From Desulfovibrio mangrovi (GTDB lineage: Bacteria > Desulfobacterota > Desulfovibrionia > Desulfovibrionales > Desulfovibrionaceae): a DNA stretch of 64,000 bases. Below, one piece after another: positions 53,660 to 63,860 of the stretch. The translations under genes were made by a program, and so were the position numbers. Location: positions 930,001-994,000 of the forward strand of contig NZ_CP104208.1 of NCBI RefSeq assembly GCF_026230175.1. The letters are read 5' to 3'. Under the pieces are notes generated by a model. It ran no database searches. It saw only the letters and a list, made by a program, of their open reading frames with translations, and had not been told where the DNA came from. Each line of letters starts with the position of its first letter. Position 1 is the first letter of the stretch.

Positions 53660-54481
53660 ATGCGGCAATTGCTGGAATTTCTGAAACTACCCACGCGCTC
53701 CCTGTCGGCGGAGGATTCCTCCGATGGGGAGCAGCGTCAGCATATTCTGAAAAGACTGCCGGTAAAGCGCGTGCTGCGTTTTGGGCTGCGCATTCTGCTT
53801 ATTCTGGCTGTCCTCGGCGTATTGGATGTCGCCCGCTTTCTGATCTGGCCCGATGTGGGGGCATTGAAAAAGCAGAACCCTCAGACCACCGCCTTCATGG
53901 AATACCGCAAGGAACAGTGGGCAGAGCAGGGGCGCAAGAAGACCTTGAAGCACCAGTGGGTGAAGCTGCGCGATATATCCCCGAATCTGGTCAAAGCGGT
54001 GACCATAGCCGAGGATGACCGCTTCTGGATGCATGAAGGGTTTGACTTTGAAGGCATCGAAGAGGCGTTGCTGCGCAATCTGGAAGAGGGGCGCTTTGCG
54101 GCGGGTGGCAGTACCATCTCGCAGCAGTTGGCCAAAAATCTCTATTTCACGCCCACAAAAAGTCTTGTCCGCAAACTGCGTGAAGCCGTGGTGACATGGC
54201 GGGTGGAAAACGAACTCAGCAAGTCGCGCATTCTTGAGCTGTATCTCAATTGCATTGAGTGGGGCGATGGCGTGTTTGGCGTCGGCGCAGCTTCCCGTCA
54301 CTATTTCGGCAAATCTCCCTCTGCCTTGACCCCGAATGAGGCTGCCGCTCTGGCTGCCATACTTCCCAATCCTCTTAAATGGTCTCCCACATCACAATCC
54401 CGGGTGGTGAAGCTGCGCAAGCGGATCATCCTGAGACGCCTTGAAAGACGGCTGCAGCAGGATGCGCCTGTGACTCAATAG
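53660..54481 (+). CDS. mtgA: Monofunctional biosynthetic peptidoglycan transglycosylase
   Basis: A 273-residue inner-membrane GT51 enzyme that polymerises lipid II glycan strands. A membrane helix (LRILLILAVLGVLDVARFLIW) is followed by TIAEDDRFWMHEGFDFEGI with the catalytic glutamate, and by AAGGSTISQQLAKNLYF, RKLREAVVTWRVENELSKSRILELYLN and WGDGVFGVGAASRHYFGK, all classic GT51 motifs. The ATG at 53660 has GGAGG five bases upstream, better than an in-frame ATG at 53621. It has no transpeptidase domain. Confidence 0.95.
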   Translation: MRQLLEFLKLPTRSLSAEDSSDGEQRQHILKRLPVKRVLRFGLRILLILAVLGVLDVARFLIWPDVGALKKQNPQTTAFMEYRKEQWAEQGRKKTLKHQWVKLRDISPNLVKAVTIAEDDRFWMHEGFDFEGIEEALLRNLEEGRFAAGGSTISQQLAKNLYFTPTKSLVRKLREAVVTWRVENELSKSRILELYLNCIEWGDGVFGVGAASRHYFGKSPSALTPNEAAALAAILPNPLKWSPTSQSRVVKLRKRIILRRLERRLQQDAPVTQ

Positions 54482-54498
54482 CACCAAGCAGTCGGTGG

Positions 54499-54891
54499 TC
54501 AGGAGGCGGCAGGAGTCTGCTCTTCGGATACATCGAACTGGCGTATGTGGAGCAGCGGAATGAAGCTTAATGCCTTGTCGGTGCGGGTGATCTGCAGCGT
54601 GCTTTGTTCCGTCACTTCCCACGAAAGGCAGGGAATGGTGGCAACGCCGCCGTCAGCATAGCGGATTGTCAGTTTGTAGGTCAGGGGAGCTTTGATTCTG
54701 CGGGCATTCTGTTCGTTTTGAGAAACCATGTCCGCCTTCATGGTCAGTATCCAGTGAAGGATGGCCTGCTTCTTGTTTTCCAGCGTGTTGTGCACGGCAC
54801 ACAAGCCCACCTTCTGGCTGTCCGGTGCCGGGACAAAGCCGTGTATGAAGCCGCCCGTGGCGTCTTTGCCGCAGATGAAACAGGGAACCAT
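54499..54891 (-). CDS. Zinc-binding hypothetical protein downstream of the PurQ-like gene
   Basis: A 130-residue protein starting MVPCFICGKDATGGFIHGF, with the cysteine/histidine set CFIC...LCAVHN that looks like a zinc-binding site. A beta-rich C-terminal half (LTYKLTIRYADGGVATIPCLSWEV) follows. The ATG at 54891 is chosen with GAGAGCG upstream; a longer open frame to 54939 would run into the terminator. I recognise no family. It lies downstream of the PurQ-like gene but behind a terminator, so it may be transcribed separately. Confidence 0.68.
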   Translation of the reverse strand: MVPCFICGKDATGGFIHGFVPAPDSQKVGLCAVHNTLENKKQAILHWILTMKADMVSQNEQNARRIKAPLTYKLTIRYADGGVATIPCLSWEVTEQSTLQITRTDKALSFIPLLHIRQFDVSEEQTPAAS

Positions 54892-54918
54892 GACGCGCTC
54901 TCCCTTTGCATTGAATGG

Positions 54919-54954
54919 AAAAATCCCCCTGTGCCTCAAGCGCAGGGGGATTTT
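54919..54954 (-). terminator. Terminator of the PurQ-like gene
   Basis: A stem of at least 12 bp, AAAATCCCCCTG/CAGGGGGATTTT, with a loop that can pair further is followed by a T-rich tract on the minus strand. It starts 6 bases after the stop of the PurQ-like gene. Confidence 0.92.
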
Positions 54955-54959
54955 GTCAG

Positions 54960-55769
54960 TTACAGGCTCTTCAGGTATTCAATGCCTTTCTTGAGCAGGA
55001 TGATGCCAAGCTCGCTGGTTTCGCCTGCCGTCCAGCCGGGGTGGTTCGTCGGGTGGTTGTAGGCCTCGGGGTGAGGCATCAGACCGAGAATGCGTCCGGT
55101 GGGATCGGTGAGACCGGCGATTCCCATGGGGGAACCGTTGGGGTTCAGCGGATAGGCTTCGGTTGCTTCGCCCGTGGCGGGGTCGGCATACTGCAGGGCA
55201 ATGAGGTTGTTCTTGATCAGGGCCTCACGCACCGCATCGTCACGGAAGATGATCTTGCCTTCGCCGTGACGTACGGGGAGGTAAAGCAGATCAATGCCCT
55301 TGGTGAATACGCAGGGGCTGTTCGGATTGGCCTTCAGGTGCACCCAGCGGTCTTCGAAGCGAGCCGAATCGTTGTGGGAAAGCGAAACCTGGCGGTCAAA
55401 ATATTCTCCTCCTATAGCGGGCAGCAGTCCCAGCTTCACCAGAAGCTGGAAACCGTTGCAGATGCCGAGGATGATGCCTCCATTGGCAAAAAAGGTCTTC
55501 AACTGGTTGAGCAGGGGTTCCTTCTGCTCTGTGGCGGCGTGGCGCCAGCGCTGTGCAGCGGCCAGTGCGGATCCGAGGTCATCCCCGTCCAGAAAGCCGC
55601 CGGGGAAGATCAGGAAGTTGTAGTCGGTAAGCCGGGTACGGCCGGCAACGAGATCGGAAAAGTAGGCGATATCCGCAACATCCGCGCCGGAAAGGCGGGC
55701 TGCATGGGCGGATTCCACTTCACAATTGGTGCCGTATCCGGTGATAACCAGAGTCTTAGCCTGGGCCAT
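54960..55769 (-). CDS. purQ: Phosphoribosylformylglycinamidine synthase glutaminase subunit-like (PurQ)
   Basis: A 268-residue class I glutamine amidotransferase that supplies ammonia for purine synthesis. TLVITGYGTNCEVESAHAARLSGADVADIAYFSDL at the start, GILGICNGFQLLVKLGLLP with the nucleophile cysteine, and GLMPHPEAYNHPTNHPGW with the catalytic histidine are all PurQ features. It is longer than common PurQ (about 225 residues) and resembles the C-terminal domain of fused PurL, as a stand-alone chain. The ATG at 55769 is chosen; AGGAG lies 11 bases upstream. It is divergent from pyrG. Confidence 0.92.
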   Translation of the reverse strand: MAQAKTLVITGYGTNCEVESAHAARLSGADVADIAYFSDLVAGRTRLTDYNFLIFPGGFLDGDDLGSALAAAQRWRHAATEQKEPLLNQLKTFFANGGIILGICNGFQLLVKLGLLPAIGGEYFDRQVSLSHNDSARFEDRWVHLKANPNSPCVFTKGIDLLYLPVRHGEGKIIFRDDAVREALIKNNLIALQYADPATGEATEAYPLNPNGSPMGIAGLTDPTGRILGLMPHPEAYNHPTNHPGWTAGETSELGIILLKKGIEYLKSL

Positions 55770-55998
55770 TGCTGCAATGTCTCCTGAAAAGTTGTCGTGT
55801 GGCAAAAAAGGGTCTTTACTTGCTCAACCGGTTCGGGTAGACCCTGTCGCTTTTGGGATGCTCAAATGTCCCCACAGAGTGATCCGCGCGACAAGGCGGT
55901 AGAGCAGTGCAGGGACCGATGATCATAGTTGCACACTCGGTAACAGTCAACGGCTGACGTTGGTTGAAATTTTGTGTATTACTGAGCGGATGTGTTGA

Positions 55999-57696
<1,698 letters not shown>

Positions 57697-57761
57697 CCTG
57701 CCTATGCGGCTGCAAAACGGACGCCGCGTGGTGTCCACTCCTGCCTATCCCTAAGAGGTGT

Positions 57762-57797
57762 AATCGGGGGCTCACGCATGTGTGCCCCCGATTTTAT
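57762..57797 (+). terminator. Terminator of pyrG
   Basis: A 10-bp stem AATCGGGGGC/GCCCCCGATT (57762-57771 and 57784-57793) is followed by TTTT. It separates pyrG from the kdsA operon. Confidence 0.9.
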
Positions 57798-57872
57798 GCT
57801 TTCTTTCACGGGATGATTGCGGTAGTTAATTGATTTCATGATCAAGACGCAAAACAGGATAGCAATCTCAGC

Positions 57873-58694
57873 ATGTACGCACACTTAGCTAAGCCATTAT
57901 ATGACTCTTTCGTTTCCGGCCCGTTTGTCTTTGCAGGACCTTGCGCTCTGGAAAGCTTTGAGCTGGCGTTGGAAACCGCCCATGCAGTAAAGGAAGCCGC
58001 GGCAGCCTGCGGACTCACCGCCGTATTCAAAAGTTCTTATGACAAGGCAAACCGGACATCTTTGAGCAGTTTCAGAGGTCCCGGCATGTCCAAGGGCCTT
58101 GAGTGGCTTGCCCGAATCAAGGAAGAGACTGGGCTGCCGGTCGTGACCGATATTCATGAGCACGAGCAGGCTGCTCCGGTGGCCGAAGTTGCCGACATCC
58201 TGCAGATTCCCGCCTTTCTCTGTCGCCAGACAAGTCTGTTGCAGGCAGCGGCCAGTACCGGACGCATAATTAATGTGAAAAAAGGGCAGTTTGTAGCTCC
58301 TTGGGATATGAAGCCCGCGCTGGACAAGCTTTTTGCTACCGGCAACCGTTGTATCCTTTTGACGGAGCGTGGAGCTTCCTTCGGCTACAACAATCTTGTG
58401 GTGGATTTCCGCTCTTTCCCCATTATGCAGTCCTTTGGGGTGCCCGTGGTGTTTGATGCAACGCATTCCGTGCAGTTGCCGGGAGGCCAGGGCGGTTGTT
58501 CCGGAGGCGACAGGCAGTATGTGCCCAAGCTTGCCCGTGCAGCAGTGGCTGCCGGTGTAAACGGCGTGTTCCTTGAATGTCATCCCGATCCGGACAAAGC
58601 GCTTTGCGACGGTCCCAACAGTTGGCCGCTGAACAAGCTGGCTCCTCTTTTGAAAGATCTTAAAACATTGTGGGCTGTTGATTATGCGTGCTGA
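57873..58694 (+). CDS. kdsA: 3-deoxy-8-phosphooctulonate synthase
   Basis: It condenses phosphoenolpyruvate with arabinose 5-phosphate, the first committed step of Kdo for LPS. The protein has 273 residues. Motifs are [36 protein letters not shown], and [21 protein letters not shown]. Cys23 in GPCALES indicates the metal-dependent class. The next gene overlaps its last codons by 11 bases. The operon continues with kdsC and the lpt genes. Confidence 0.97.
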   Translation: MYAHLAKPLYDSFVSGPFVFAGPCALESFELALETAHAVKEAAAACGLTAVFKSSYDKANRTSLSSFRGPGMSKGLEWLARIKEETGLPVVTDIHEHEQAAPVAEVADILQIPAFLCRQTSLLQAAASTGRIINVKKGQFVAPWDMKPALDKLFATGNRCILLTERGASFGYNNLVVDFRSFPIMQSFGVPVVFDATHSVQLPGGQGGCSGGDRQYVPKLARAAVAAGVNGVFLECHPDPDKALCDGPNSWPLNKLAPLLKDLKTLWAVDYAC

Positions 58695-59205
58695 GCAACT
58701 TGCCAAGGAAATCAAGGTCATCGTGCTTGACTGCGACGGCGTGCTCACGGATGGCGGCCTGTATTACGATGCTGAAGGAAAGGTAACCAAGCGTTTCAAT
58801 GTGCAGGACGGCCTTGGCATCAAGGTGGTGCAGAAGGTGGGCATTCCTGTTGCCGTCATTACCGGTCTGGAATCCGATGCCGTTAAGGCTCGTATTACCA
58901 CGCTGGGTATCGACGATTATTTTTCCGGTTTTCTCGACAAGATGGACTGTCTTGAGATCATCCGTTCCAAGTACGGCATCACCATGCAGAATATCGCATA
59001 TGTCGGAGACGACTGGGTTGACCTTGGTCCTATGCGCGCCGTTGGTCTGCCCATTGCTGTAGCCAACGCGCAGCCGGAAACCAAGGATGTTGCCCGTTTT
59101 GTCACACAGTCCCGTGGTGGTGACGGTGCCGTGCGTGAGGTTATCCGCTTTATTCTCAAGGCGCAGGGCAAGCTTGAGCAGGCCATGAGCCGCTGGAACG
59201 TATAG
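58684..59205 (+). CDS. kdsC: 3-deoxy-D-manno-octulosonate 8-phosphate phosphatase, KdsC-type HAD protein
   Basis: It removes the phosphate from Kdo-8-phosphate. This is a 173-residue C0-type HAD phosphatase without a cap domain. The nucleophile motif is [18 protein letters not shown], with [14 protein letters not shown] and [12 protein letters not shown] as the later motifs. The ATG at 58684 lies inside the kdsA end and is preferred to a TTG two codons earlier. It directly precedes lptC by one base, so the operon joins Kdo synthesis to LPS export. Confidence 0.95.
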   Translation: MRAEQLAKEIKVIVLDCDGVLTDGGLYYDAEGKVTKRFNVQDGLGIKVVQKVGIPVAVITGLESDAVKARITTLGIDDYFSGFLDKMDCLEIIRSKYGITMQNIAYVGDDWVDLGPMRAVGLPIAVANAQPETKDVARFVTQSRGGDGAVREVIRFILKAQGKLEQAMSRWNV

Positions 59206-59206
59206 G

Positions 59207-59818
59207 ATGCGCATTCGCTATCTGTTGATCGGGGCAGCGGTGCTCGCTATTGCCGGTGTGGTTGCCATGAATCTGGTCTCGGAAAAGGTGGTGCACGAAG
59301 TACGTATGGCTGTGCAGCAGAACCAGCAGGGACCTGAAGGCGTGGTGGACCTTACCCTGAAAGGGGTGGAACTCCTCCAGGGGGAACACGGCGAAGAGTT
59401 GTGGCACCTTGAGGCTCAGGGGGCATGGTACGACCAGAAGGAAGGTGTTATTCAGGTCTCCCATCCGGTCATTACCTATTTCCTCAAGCCTGATAAGCAG
59501 GAGCTTGTGGTCCGTTCCGTTCGAGGCGTGGTCAATCAGACAGCCAAGATTGCCCGTCTGTGGGAAGATGTTGAAATCGAACGTAATGGCGGATACATCC
59601 GTAGCAGTCTGATGATCTATAACGGCACCAGTCACACATTGCATATTCCCGGTGTTGCCCGTTTTGACGGGCCGGATCTGTTCGGCAATGCCACCAACGT
59701 GACTTGGCACCTCAATGAAAACTTCGTGCAGGCGGAACAGGATGTCTCAGTCGAAATGCGCATCCGCCAGCGTCTGGATGATTTGGTGGAAGGAGAAAAC
59801 AAGGATGTTTCGAACTAG
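59207..59818 (+). CDS. lptC: LPS export protein LptC
   Basis: A bitopic inner-membrane protein of 203 residues that passes LPS from the LptBFG transporter to LptA. One N-terminal helix (YLLIGAAVLAIAGVVAMNLV) is followed by the beta-jellyroll: VDLTLKGVELLQGEHGEELWHLEAQGAWYD and so on. The sequence is divergent, as usual for LptC, so the call also rests on its place between kdsC and lptA. The stop overlaps the lptA start by 14 bases. Confidence 0.88.
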   Translation: MRIRYLLIGAAVLAIAGVVAMNLVSEKVVHEVRMAVQQNQQGPEGVVDLTLKGVELLQGEHGEELWHLEAQGAWYDQKEGVIQVSHPVITYFLKPDKQELVVRSVRGVVNQTAKIARLWEDVEIERNGGYIRSSLMIYNGTSHTLHIPGVARFDGPDLFGNATNVTWHLNENFVQAEQDVSVEMRIRQRLDDLVEGENKDVSN

Positions 59819-60344
59819 TCGTTTACTCATTGCCATGTGTCTTGTGGCTCTTTTTGTTGCTACCGGGAGCGCTGCGTACGCCGAAGAGATGGTACCCATA
59901 AAGGTTACCTCCGATAAGCTTAACTATGATGCATCTGGCCAGAAAGTGACCTTTGAAGGCAATGTGCATGTGACGCATCCTGACGCCCAACTCTGGTCCA
60001 AGAAAATCACCATCCTGCTTACTCCCAAAGACAACAAGCCCAAAGAAAAGAAAGAAGATGACGGAGCCGCCATGGATCCCGGCCAGATCGACAAGATCAT
60101 TGCCGAAGGTACCGTCAAGGTTGTCATGACCGACGGCAAGACCGGTGACTGCGAGAAGGCGACGTACAACCTCGGCACCGGAGTTCTGATCATGGAGGGC
60201 TCACCCGTGCTGAGAGATGGCGCCAACAGCATTCAGGGCGAGACCATCAATTTTTATGTGAAGGAAAACAAGAGCGAAGTTCTTGGCTCTTCCGCACTTC
60301 CTGTAGAAGCCCTTTTCTCCGCTCCCAAGCGCGTTAAGAAGTAG
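59805..60344 (+). CDS. lptA: LPS transport periplasmic protein LptA
   Basis: A 179-residue periplasmic bridge protein. A signal peptide (MFRTSRLLIAMCLVALFVATGSAAYA) is followed by the OstA-like beta-jellyroll with IKVTSDKLNYDASGQKVTFEGNVHV, and TGDCEKATYNLGTGVLIMEGSPVLRDG. AAGGAG lies upstream. It forms the periplasmic filament that carries LPS to the outer membrane, with LptB next in the operon. A lysine-rich insertion (KDNKPKEKKEDD) interrupts the fold, a local peculiarity. Confidence 0.94.
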   Translation: MFRTSRLLIAMCLVALFVATGSAAYAEEMVPIKVTSDKLNYDASGQKVTFEGNVHVTHPDAQLWSKKITILLTPKDNKPKEKKEDDGAAMDPGQIDKIIAEGTVKVVMTDGKTGDCEKATYNLGTGVLIMEGSPVLRDGANSIQGETINFYVKENKSEVLGSSALPVEALFSAPKRVKK

Positions 60345-60349
60345 GCAGC

Positions 60350-61072
60350 ATGTCGGTTCTTGAAGCTGAATCTCTCCATAAGCAATACGGCAAGCGTGAA
60401 GTTGTTCGTGGTATTTCCCTGAGTATGAAGCAGGGCGAGGTGGTAGGCCTGCTTGGACCCAACGGGGCAGGCAAGACAACGACCTTCTATATGCTCATCG
60501 GCATGGTCAAACCCACAAGCGGTATTGTCCGCTACGATGGCAGCGAAATCACGGACTGGCCCCTGCACGAACGTGCCCGTGTCGGTCTGAGTTATCTTCC
60601 GCAGGAAAGCTCCGTATTCCGCAAGCTGACAGTTCGTCAGAATCTGGAGCTCATTCTGGAGCATACCGATATGCCCAAATCCGTCCAGCGGAAGAGGGCG
60701 GATACATTGCTTGAAGAGTTCCGCATTACCCACATTGCAGACTCCATGGCCATGCATCTTTCCGGCGGTGAGCGTCGTCGTCTGGAAATAGCCCGTGCCC
60801 TGATCCGCAAGCCGCGCTTTATCCTGCTGGATGAACCCTTTGCCGGTATCGATCCTCTTGCTGTAGACGATATTCAGGCTATCATTCGGGGGTTGAGCAA
60901 CCGGGGTATAGGTGTCCTTATTTCTGACCACAACGTGCGTGAAACGTTGAATATCTGTGACCGTGCATATCTTGTGTTCGAGGGGCAGATCATCCTCAAC
61001 GGCACTCCTGCGCAGATAGTGAACGATCCCAAGGCCAGACGCGTCTATCTTGGTGAAGGATTCAGCCTGTAA
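60350..61072 (+). CDS. lptB: LPS export ABC transporter ATP-binding protein LptB
   Basis: A 240-residue cytoplasmic ATPase driving LPS extraction. Walker A is LLGPNGAGKTTTFYML, the Q-loop is SYLPQESSVFRKLTV, the signature is LSGGERRRLEIARAL, and Walker B is FILLDEPFAGIDPLAV; the switch is SDHNVRETL. All are standard for LptB. It lies 6 bases after lptA and ends the kds-lpt operon. The permeases LptF and LptG are not in the window. Confidence 0.97.
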   Translation: MSVLEAESLHKQYGKREVVRGISLSMKQGEVVGLLGPNGAGKTTTFYMLIGMVKPTSGIVRYDGSEITDWPLHERARVGLSYLPQESSVFRKLTVRQNLELILEHTDMPKSVQRKRADTLLEEFRITHIADSMAMHLSGGERRRLEIARALIRKPRFILLDEPFAGIDPLAVDDIQAIIRGLSNRGIGVLISDHNVRETLNICDRAYLVFEGQIILNGTPAQIVNDPKARRVYLGEGFSL

Positions 61073-61133
61073 GTTTTCCAGTTTTTTCTGACAACTCTCT
61101 AAAAAGTTTTGAGAAGAGATTTCTCTATGCCGC

Positions 61134-61160
61134 AAAAGCCCGATTTTCGGGCTTTTCTTT
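61134..61160 (+). terminator. Terminator of the kds-lpt operon
   Basis: A 10-bp stem AAAAGCCCGA/TCGGGCTTTT with a three-base loop is followed by CTTTG. It lies between lptB and rpoN, so rpoN has its own promoter in the following 140 bases or is reached by read-through. Confidence 0.88.
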
Positions 61161-61297
61161 GTTGCATGGTTATTGCTTGTATGGCAAAAAGGAGCCAGGC
61201 ATAGAGATTTTGGAATGCTTCTTGATAGGGGTGGATTTTACTCAACGCAGAACAGATCTTTCCTGTCGGTGAAAATCTGGCAGGGTAACGATTTCGG

Positions 61298-62740
61298 ATG
61301 ACAGCGCCTATGGCACTTGAACTACGTCAGCAACTGAAGCTCTCTCAGCAACTCGTAATGACGCCGCAATTGCAGCAGGCGATCAAGCTGTTGCAGTTGT
61401 CCCGTCTTGAGCTCATGGAGACCGTGCAGCAGGAGTTGCTGGAGAATCCGTTTCTCGAAGAAGCTTCCGAAGCCCTCACACCGGCGGATGCCACGGAAAA
61501 GCCTGAGCTGCGTTCCGAGACCGCCGAAGCCTATGACAAGGAACTCGCCTCCAATGCCGACTGGGAAGACTATCTGGGAGACTTTTCCAGTACGACCAGA
61601 CAGGTTGCTTCCCGCGAGACCGAAATTCCCGAGGAAGGCACCTCCTTCGAGGCCCGCTTGTCTTCCCGCCCGTCTCTGGACGGCCATCTTTCCTGGCAGC
61701 TCACACTCTCCAATATAACCGAACGCCAGCACACCATAGGCGAGATCATTATCGGCAACATCGGTTCCAACGGCTATCTGCATGCCTCTCTTCAGGAAAT
61801 GGCGGAGATGGCAGGGCCCGATGTCGAAACGGCGGAAGTGGAAGAGATGTTGCGCCGCATTCAGCGCTTCGATCCAGTCGGCGTTGCCGCACGCACGCCT
61901 CAGGAATGTCTGCTGGTGCAGATTGAAGTGCTGGGCTACGACCGCGACCCCGTACTGGTGGAAATCGTCCGGGATCACCTTGAGGATCTGGAGAAGCGCC
62001 GCTACAAGCCGCTGTGTCGCAAGTTCCGTATCAACATGGATGATCTTCGGGAGTATCTTGAACTCATCCAGACCCTTGATCCCATGCCGGGTGCCAGTTT
62101 CGGCAGCAGCGAACCTCAGTATGTGGCACCGGATGTATTCGTGCACAAATATGACGGAGAGTTCGTCATCATTCTCAACGAAGAAGGTCTGCCAAGTCTG
62201 CAACTTTCTGATATAGTTGATACTCTTCCTGTGGTGACAGGATCTGACAAGGATTATTTCCAGGAGAAGATGCGTTCTGCTTCATGGCTCATCAAGAGCC
62301 TGCATCAGCGCCAGCGCACGCTCTACAAGGTTATGGAGAGTATCGTAAAATATCAGCGCGGCTTCTTCGAGGAAGGTGTAACCGCACTCAAGCCTTTGAT
62401 TCTCAAGGATATCGCTGACGATATCGGTATGCATGAATCCACGGTCAGCCGTATTACCACCAGTAAATACGTGGCGACCCCGCACGGAATTTTCGAGCTG
62501 AAGTTCTTCTTCAACAGCGCCATCGGTATGGATGATGGCAGCTCCGTAGGCTCTGAGAGCGTTAAGGCCCTCATTAAGCAGCTTATTGGCGACGAAAATC
62601 CCAAACGTCCGCTCAGCGATGAGCGCATCGGTGAAATTCTCAAAGAAAAATTGCAATTGAATATTGCCCGAAGAACCGTTGCGAAGTATCGTACAGCTAT
62701 GGACATCCCTTCATCGTCCAAGCGGAAGTCCGCTTTTTAA
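61298..62740 (+). CDS. rpoN: RNA polymerase sigma-54 factor
   Basis: A 480-residue sigma factor that works with AAA+ activators at -24/-12 promoters. The glutamine-rich N-terminal activator region is MALELRQQLKLSQQLVMTPQLQQAIKLLQLS. An acidic region II follows, then the core-binding and HTH domains with HESTVSRITTSKYVATPHGIFELKFFF. The RpoN box ARRTVAKYR is near the C-terminus. The start may be the ATG at 61298 or an ATG four codons later. It is followed by hpf and ptsN, as in many proteobacteria. Confidence 0.97.
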   Translation: MTAPMALELRQQLKLSQQLVMTPQLQQAIKLLQLSRLELMETVQQELLENPFLEEASEALTPADATEKPELRSETAEAYDKELASNADWEDYLGDFSSTTRQVASRETEIPEEGTSFEARLSSRPSLDGHLSWQLTLSNITERQHTIGEIIIGNIGSNGYLHASLQEMAEMAGPDVETAEVEEMLRRIQRFDPVGVAARTPQECLLVQIEVLGYDRDPVLVEIVRDHLEDLEKRRYKPLCRKFRINMDDLREYLELIQTLDPMPGASFGSSEPQYVAPDVFVHKYDGEFVIILNEEGLPSLQLSDIVDTLPVVTGSDKDYFQEKMRSASWLIKSLHQRQRTLYKVMESIVKYQRGFFEEGVTALKPLILKDIADDIGMHESTVSRITTSKYVATPHGIFELKFFFNSAIGMDDGSSVGSESVKALIKQLIGDENPKRPLSDERIGEILKEKLQLNIARRTVAKYRTAMDIPSSSKRKSAF

Positions 62741-62845
62741 CGGAGGGAGCTTCCGGCAGCGCCGGGTCGGGTTGGAGGCAACCTCAAAGACGTGAGAGGC
62801 ATAACTGCACAAAGTGCAGTATCTCGAACATTTAAGGAGGCATAT

Positions 62846-63385
62846 ATGAACATCGCATTCACATTCAAGAACTTCGAGCCTTCCGATCATCTGAAGAAGT
62901 ATGCCCGCCGTCGTTTTGAAAAGCTTGGCAAGTTCCTGCAGCCGCACGGTAAGTCGGAAATGCAGGTGGGAATGAGCGTTGACAATTACCGTCACAGAAT
63001 TGATGTGACGCTGGTTGCCGACAACCTGAACCTCTCTGCCAATGAGAAGTCTGAAGATATGTATGCAACGGTTGACCTGGTCTTTGACAAGCTCTCTTCC
63101 CAGGTGAAGAAGCATGTGGAGAAGGGCAAGGATCACCGTCGCGGTGCAGAGATGGCTCTGCGTGAAGACATCTTCAGCTATGCTGATACCGGTGCCGGTC
63201 GCGAACGTACCATTGTCGGTACTGACCGCTTTACCCCCAAGCCGATGGGGATTGACGAAGCCGCTCTGCAGCTCGACTCCCTGGACTATGAGTTCCTTGT
63301 GTTCCTGAATGCCGAGACGGAGCGCGTAAACGTCATCTACCGTCGTGAAAACGGAGACTTCGGTCTCATTGATCCGACCTTCTAG
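62846..63385 (+). CDS. hpf: Ribosome hibernation-promoting factor, long form
   Basis: A 179-residue protein that dimerises 70S ribosomes in stationary phase. The N-terminal S30AE domain starts MNIAFTFKNFEPSDHLKKYARRRFEKLGKF. The C-terminal dimerisation domain is DRFTPKPMGIDEAALQLDSLDYEFLVFLNAETERVNVIYRREN; both are needed for the long form. The ATG at 62846 has AAGGAGG upstream. It lies between rpoN and ptsN. Confidence 0.96.
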   Translation: MNIAFTFKNFEPSDHLKKYARRRFEKLGKFLQPHGKSEMQVGMSVDNYRHRIDVTLVADNLNLSANEKSEDMYATVDLVFDKLSSQVKKHVEKGKDHRRGAEMALREDIFSYADTGAGRERTIVGTDRFTPKPMGIDEAALQLDSLDYEFLVFLNAETERVNVIYRRENGDFGLIDPTF

Positions 63386-63396
63386 GATTCTGAAAA

Positions 63397-63846
63397 ATGA
63401 AACTGGGTGATTACCTGGATAAAGAAATGATTCTGCCCGAGCTGACCGCCAGCACCAAAGAGGAGGTGCTGGCGGAGCTCGTTGCGGCCGTGGTCAAGGC
63501 AAACCCGAATCTGGACAGTGAGCGTGTTCTCGCTGTTCTCAAGGAACGGGAAAGCCTCGGAACCACAGGCATAGGCGATGGCATTGCCATCCCGCACGGC
63601 AAGCTCGACACTCTGGACAAGATTATCCTCGTTGCTGGCCGCAGTACTTCCGGCGTGGACTTTGAATCGCTGGATTTCAAGCTCTGCAATATCTTCTTTC
63701 TTGTCCTTGCTCCGGAACAGGTGGCCGGAGTACATCTGCGCATTCTGGCTCAGATTTCCCGCCTGCTGAAGGACAAGGAATTCAGAAACGCCATTATGTC
63801 TGCCTCCGGCGTTGATGAACTCTGGCAGCTTCTTGCCGACGCCTGA
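63397..63846 (+). CDS. ptsN: PTS nitrogen regulatory protein EIIA-Ntr
   Basis: A 149-residue EIIA-type phosphocarrier that regulates potassium and nitrogen metabolism. The phosphorylated histidine lies in GIAIPHGKL, and the DVLAELV and [24 protein letters not shown] segments match the fold. It comes 11 bases after hpf and is followed by rapZ. The order rpoN-hpf-ptsN-rapZ is the conserved Ntr-PTS locus. Confidence 0.95.
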   Translation: MKLGDYLDKEMILPELTASTKEEVLAELVAAVVKANPNLDSERVLAVLKERESLGTTGIGDGIAIPHGKLDTLDKIILVAGRSTSGVDFESLDFKLCNIFFLVLAPEQVAGVHLRILAQISRLLKDKEFRNAIMSASGVDELWQLLADA

Positions 63847-63860
63847 GGACGCCACGCATT

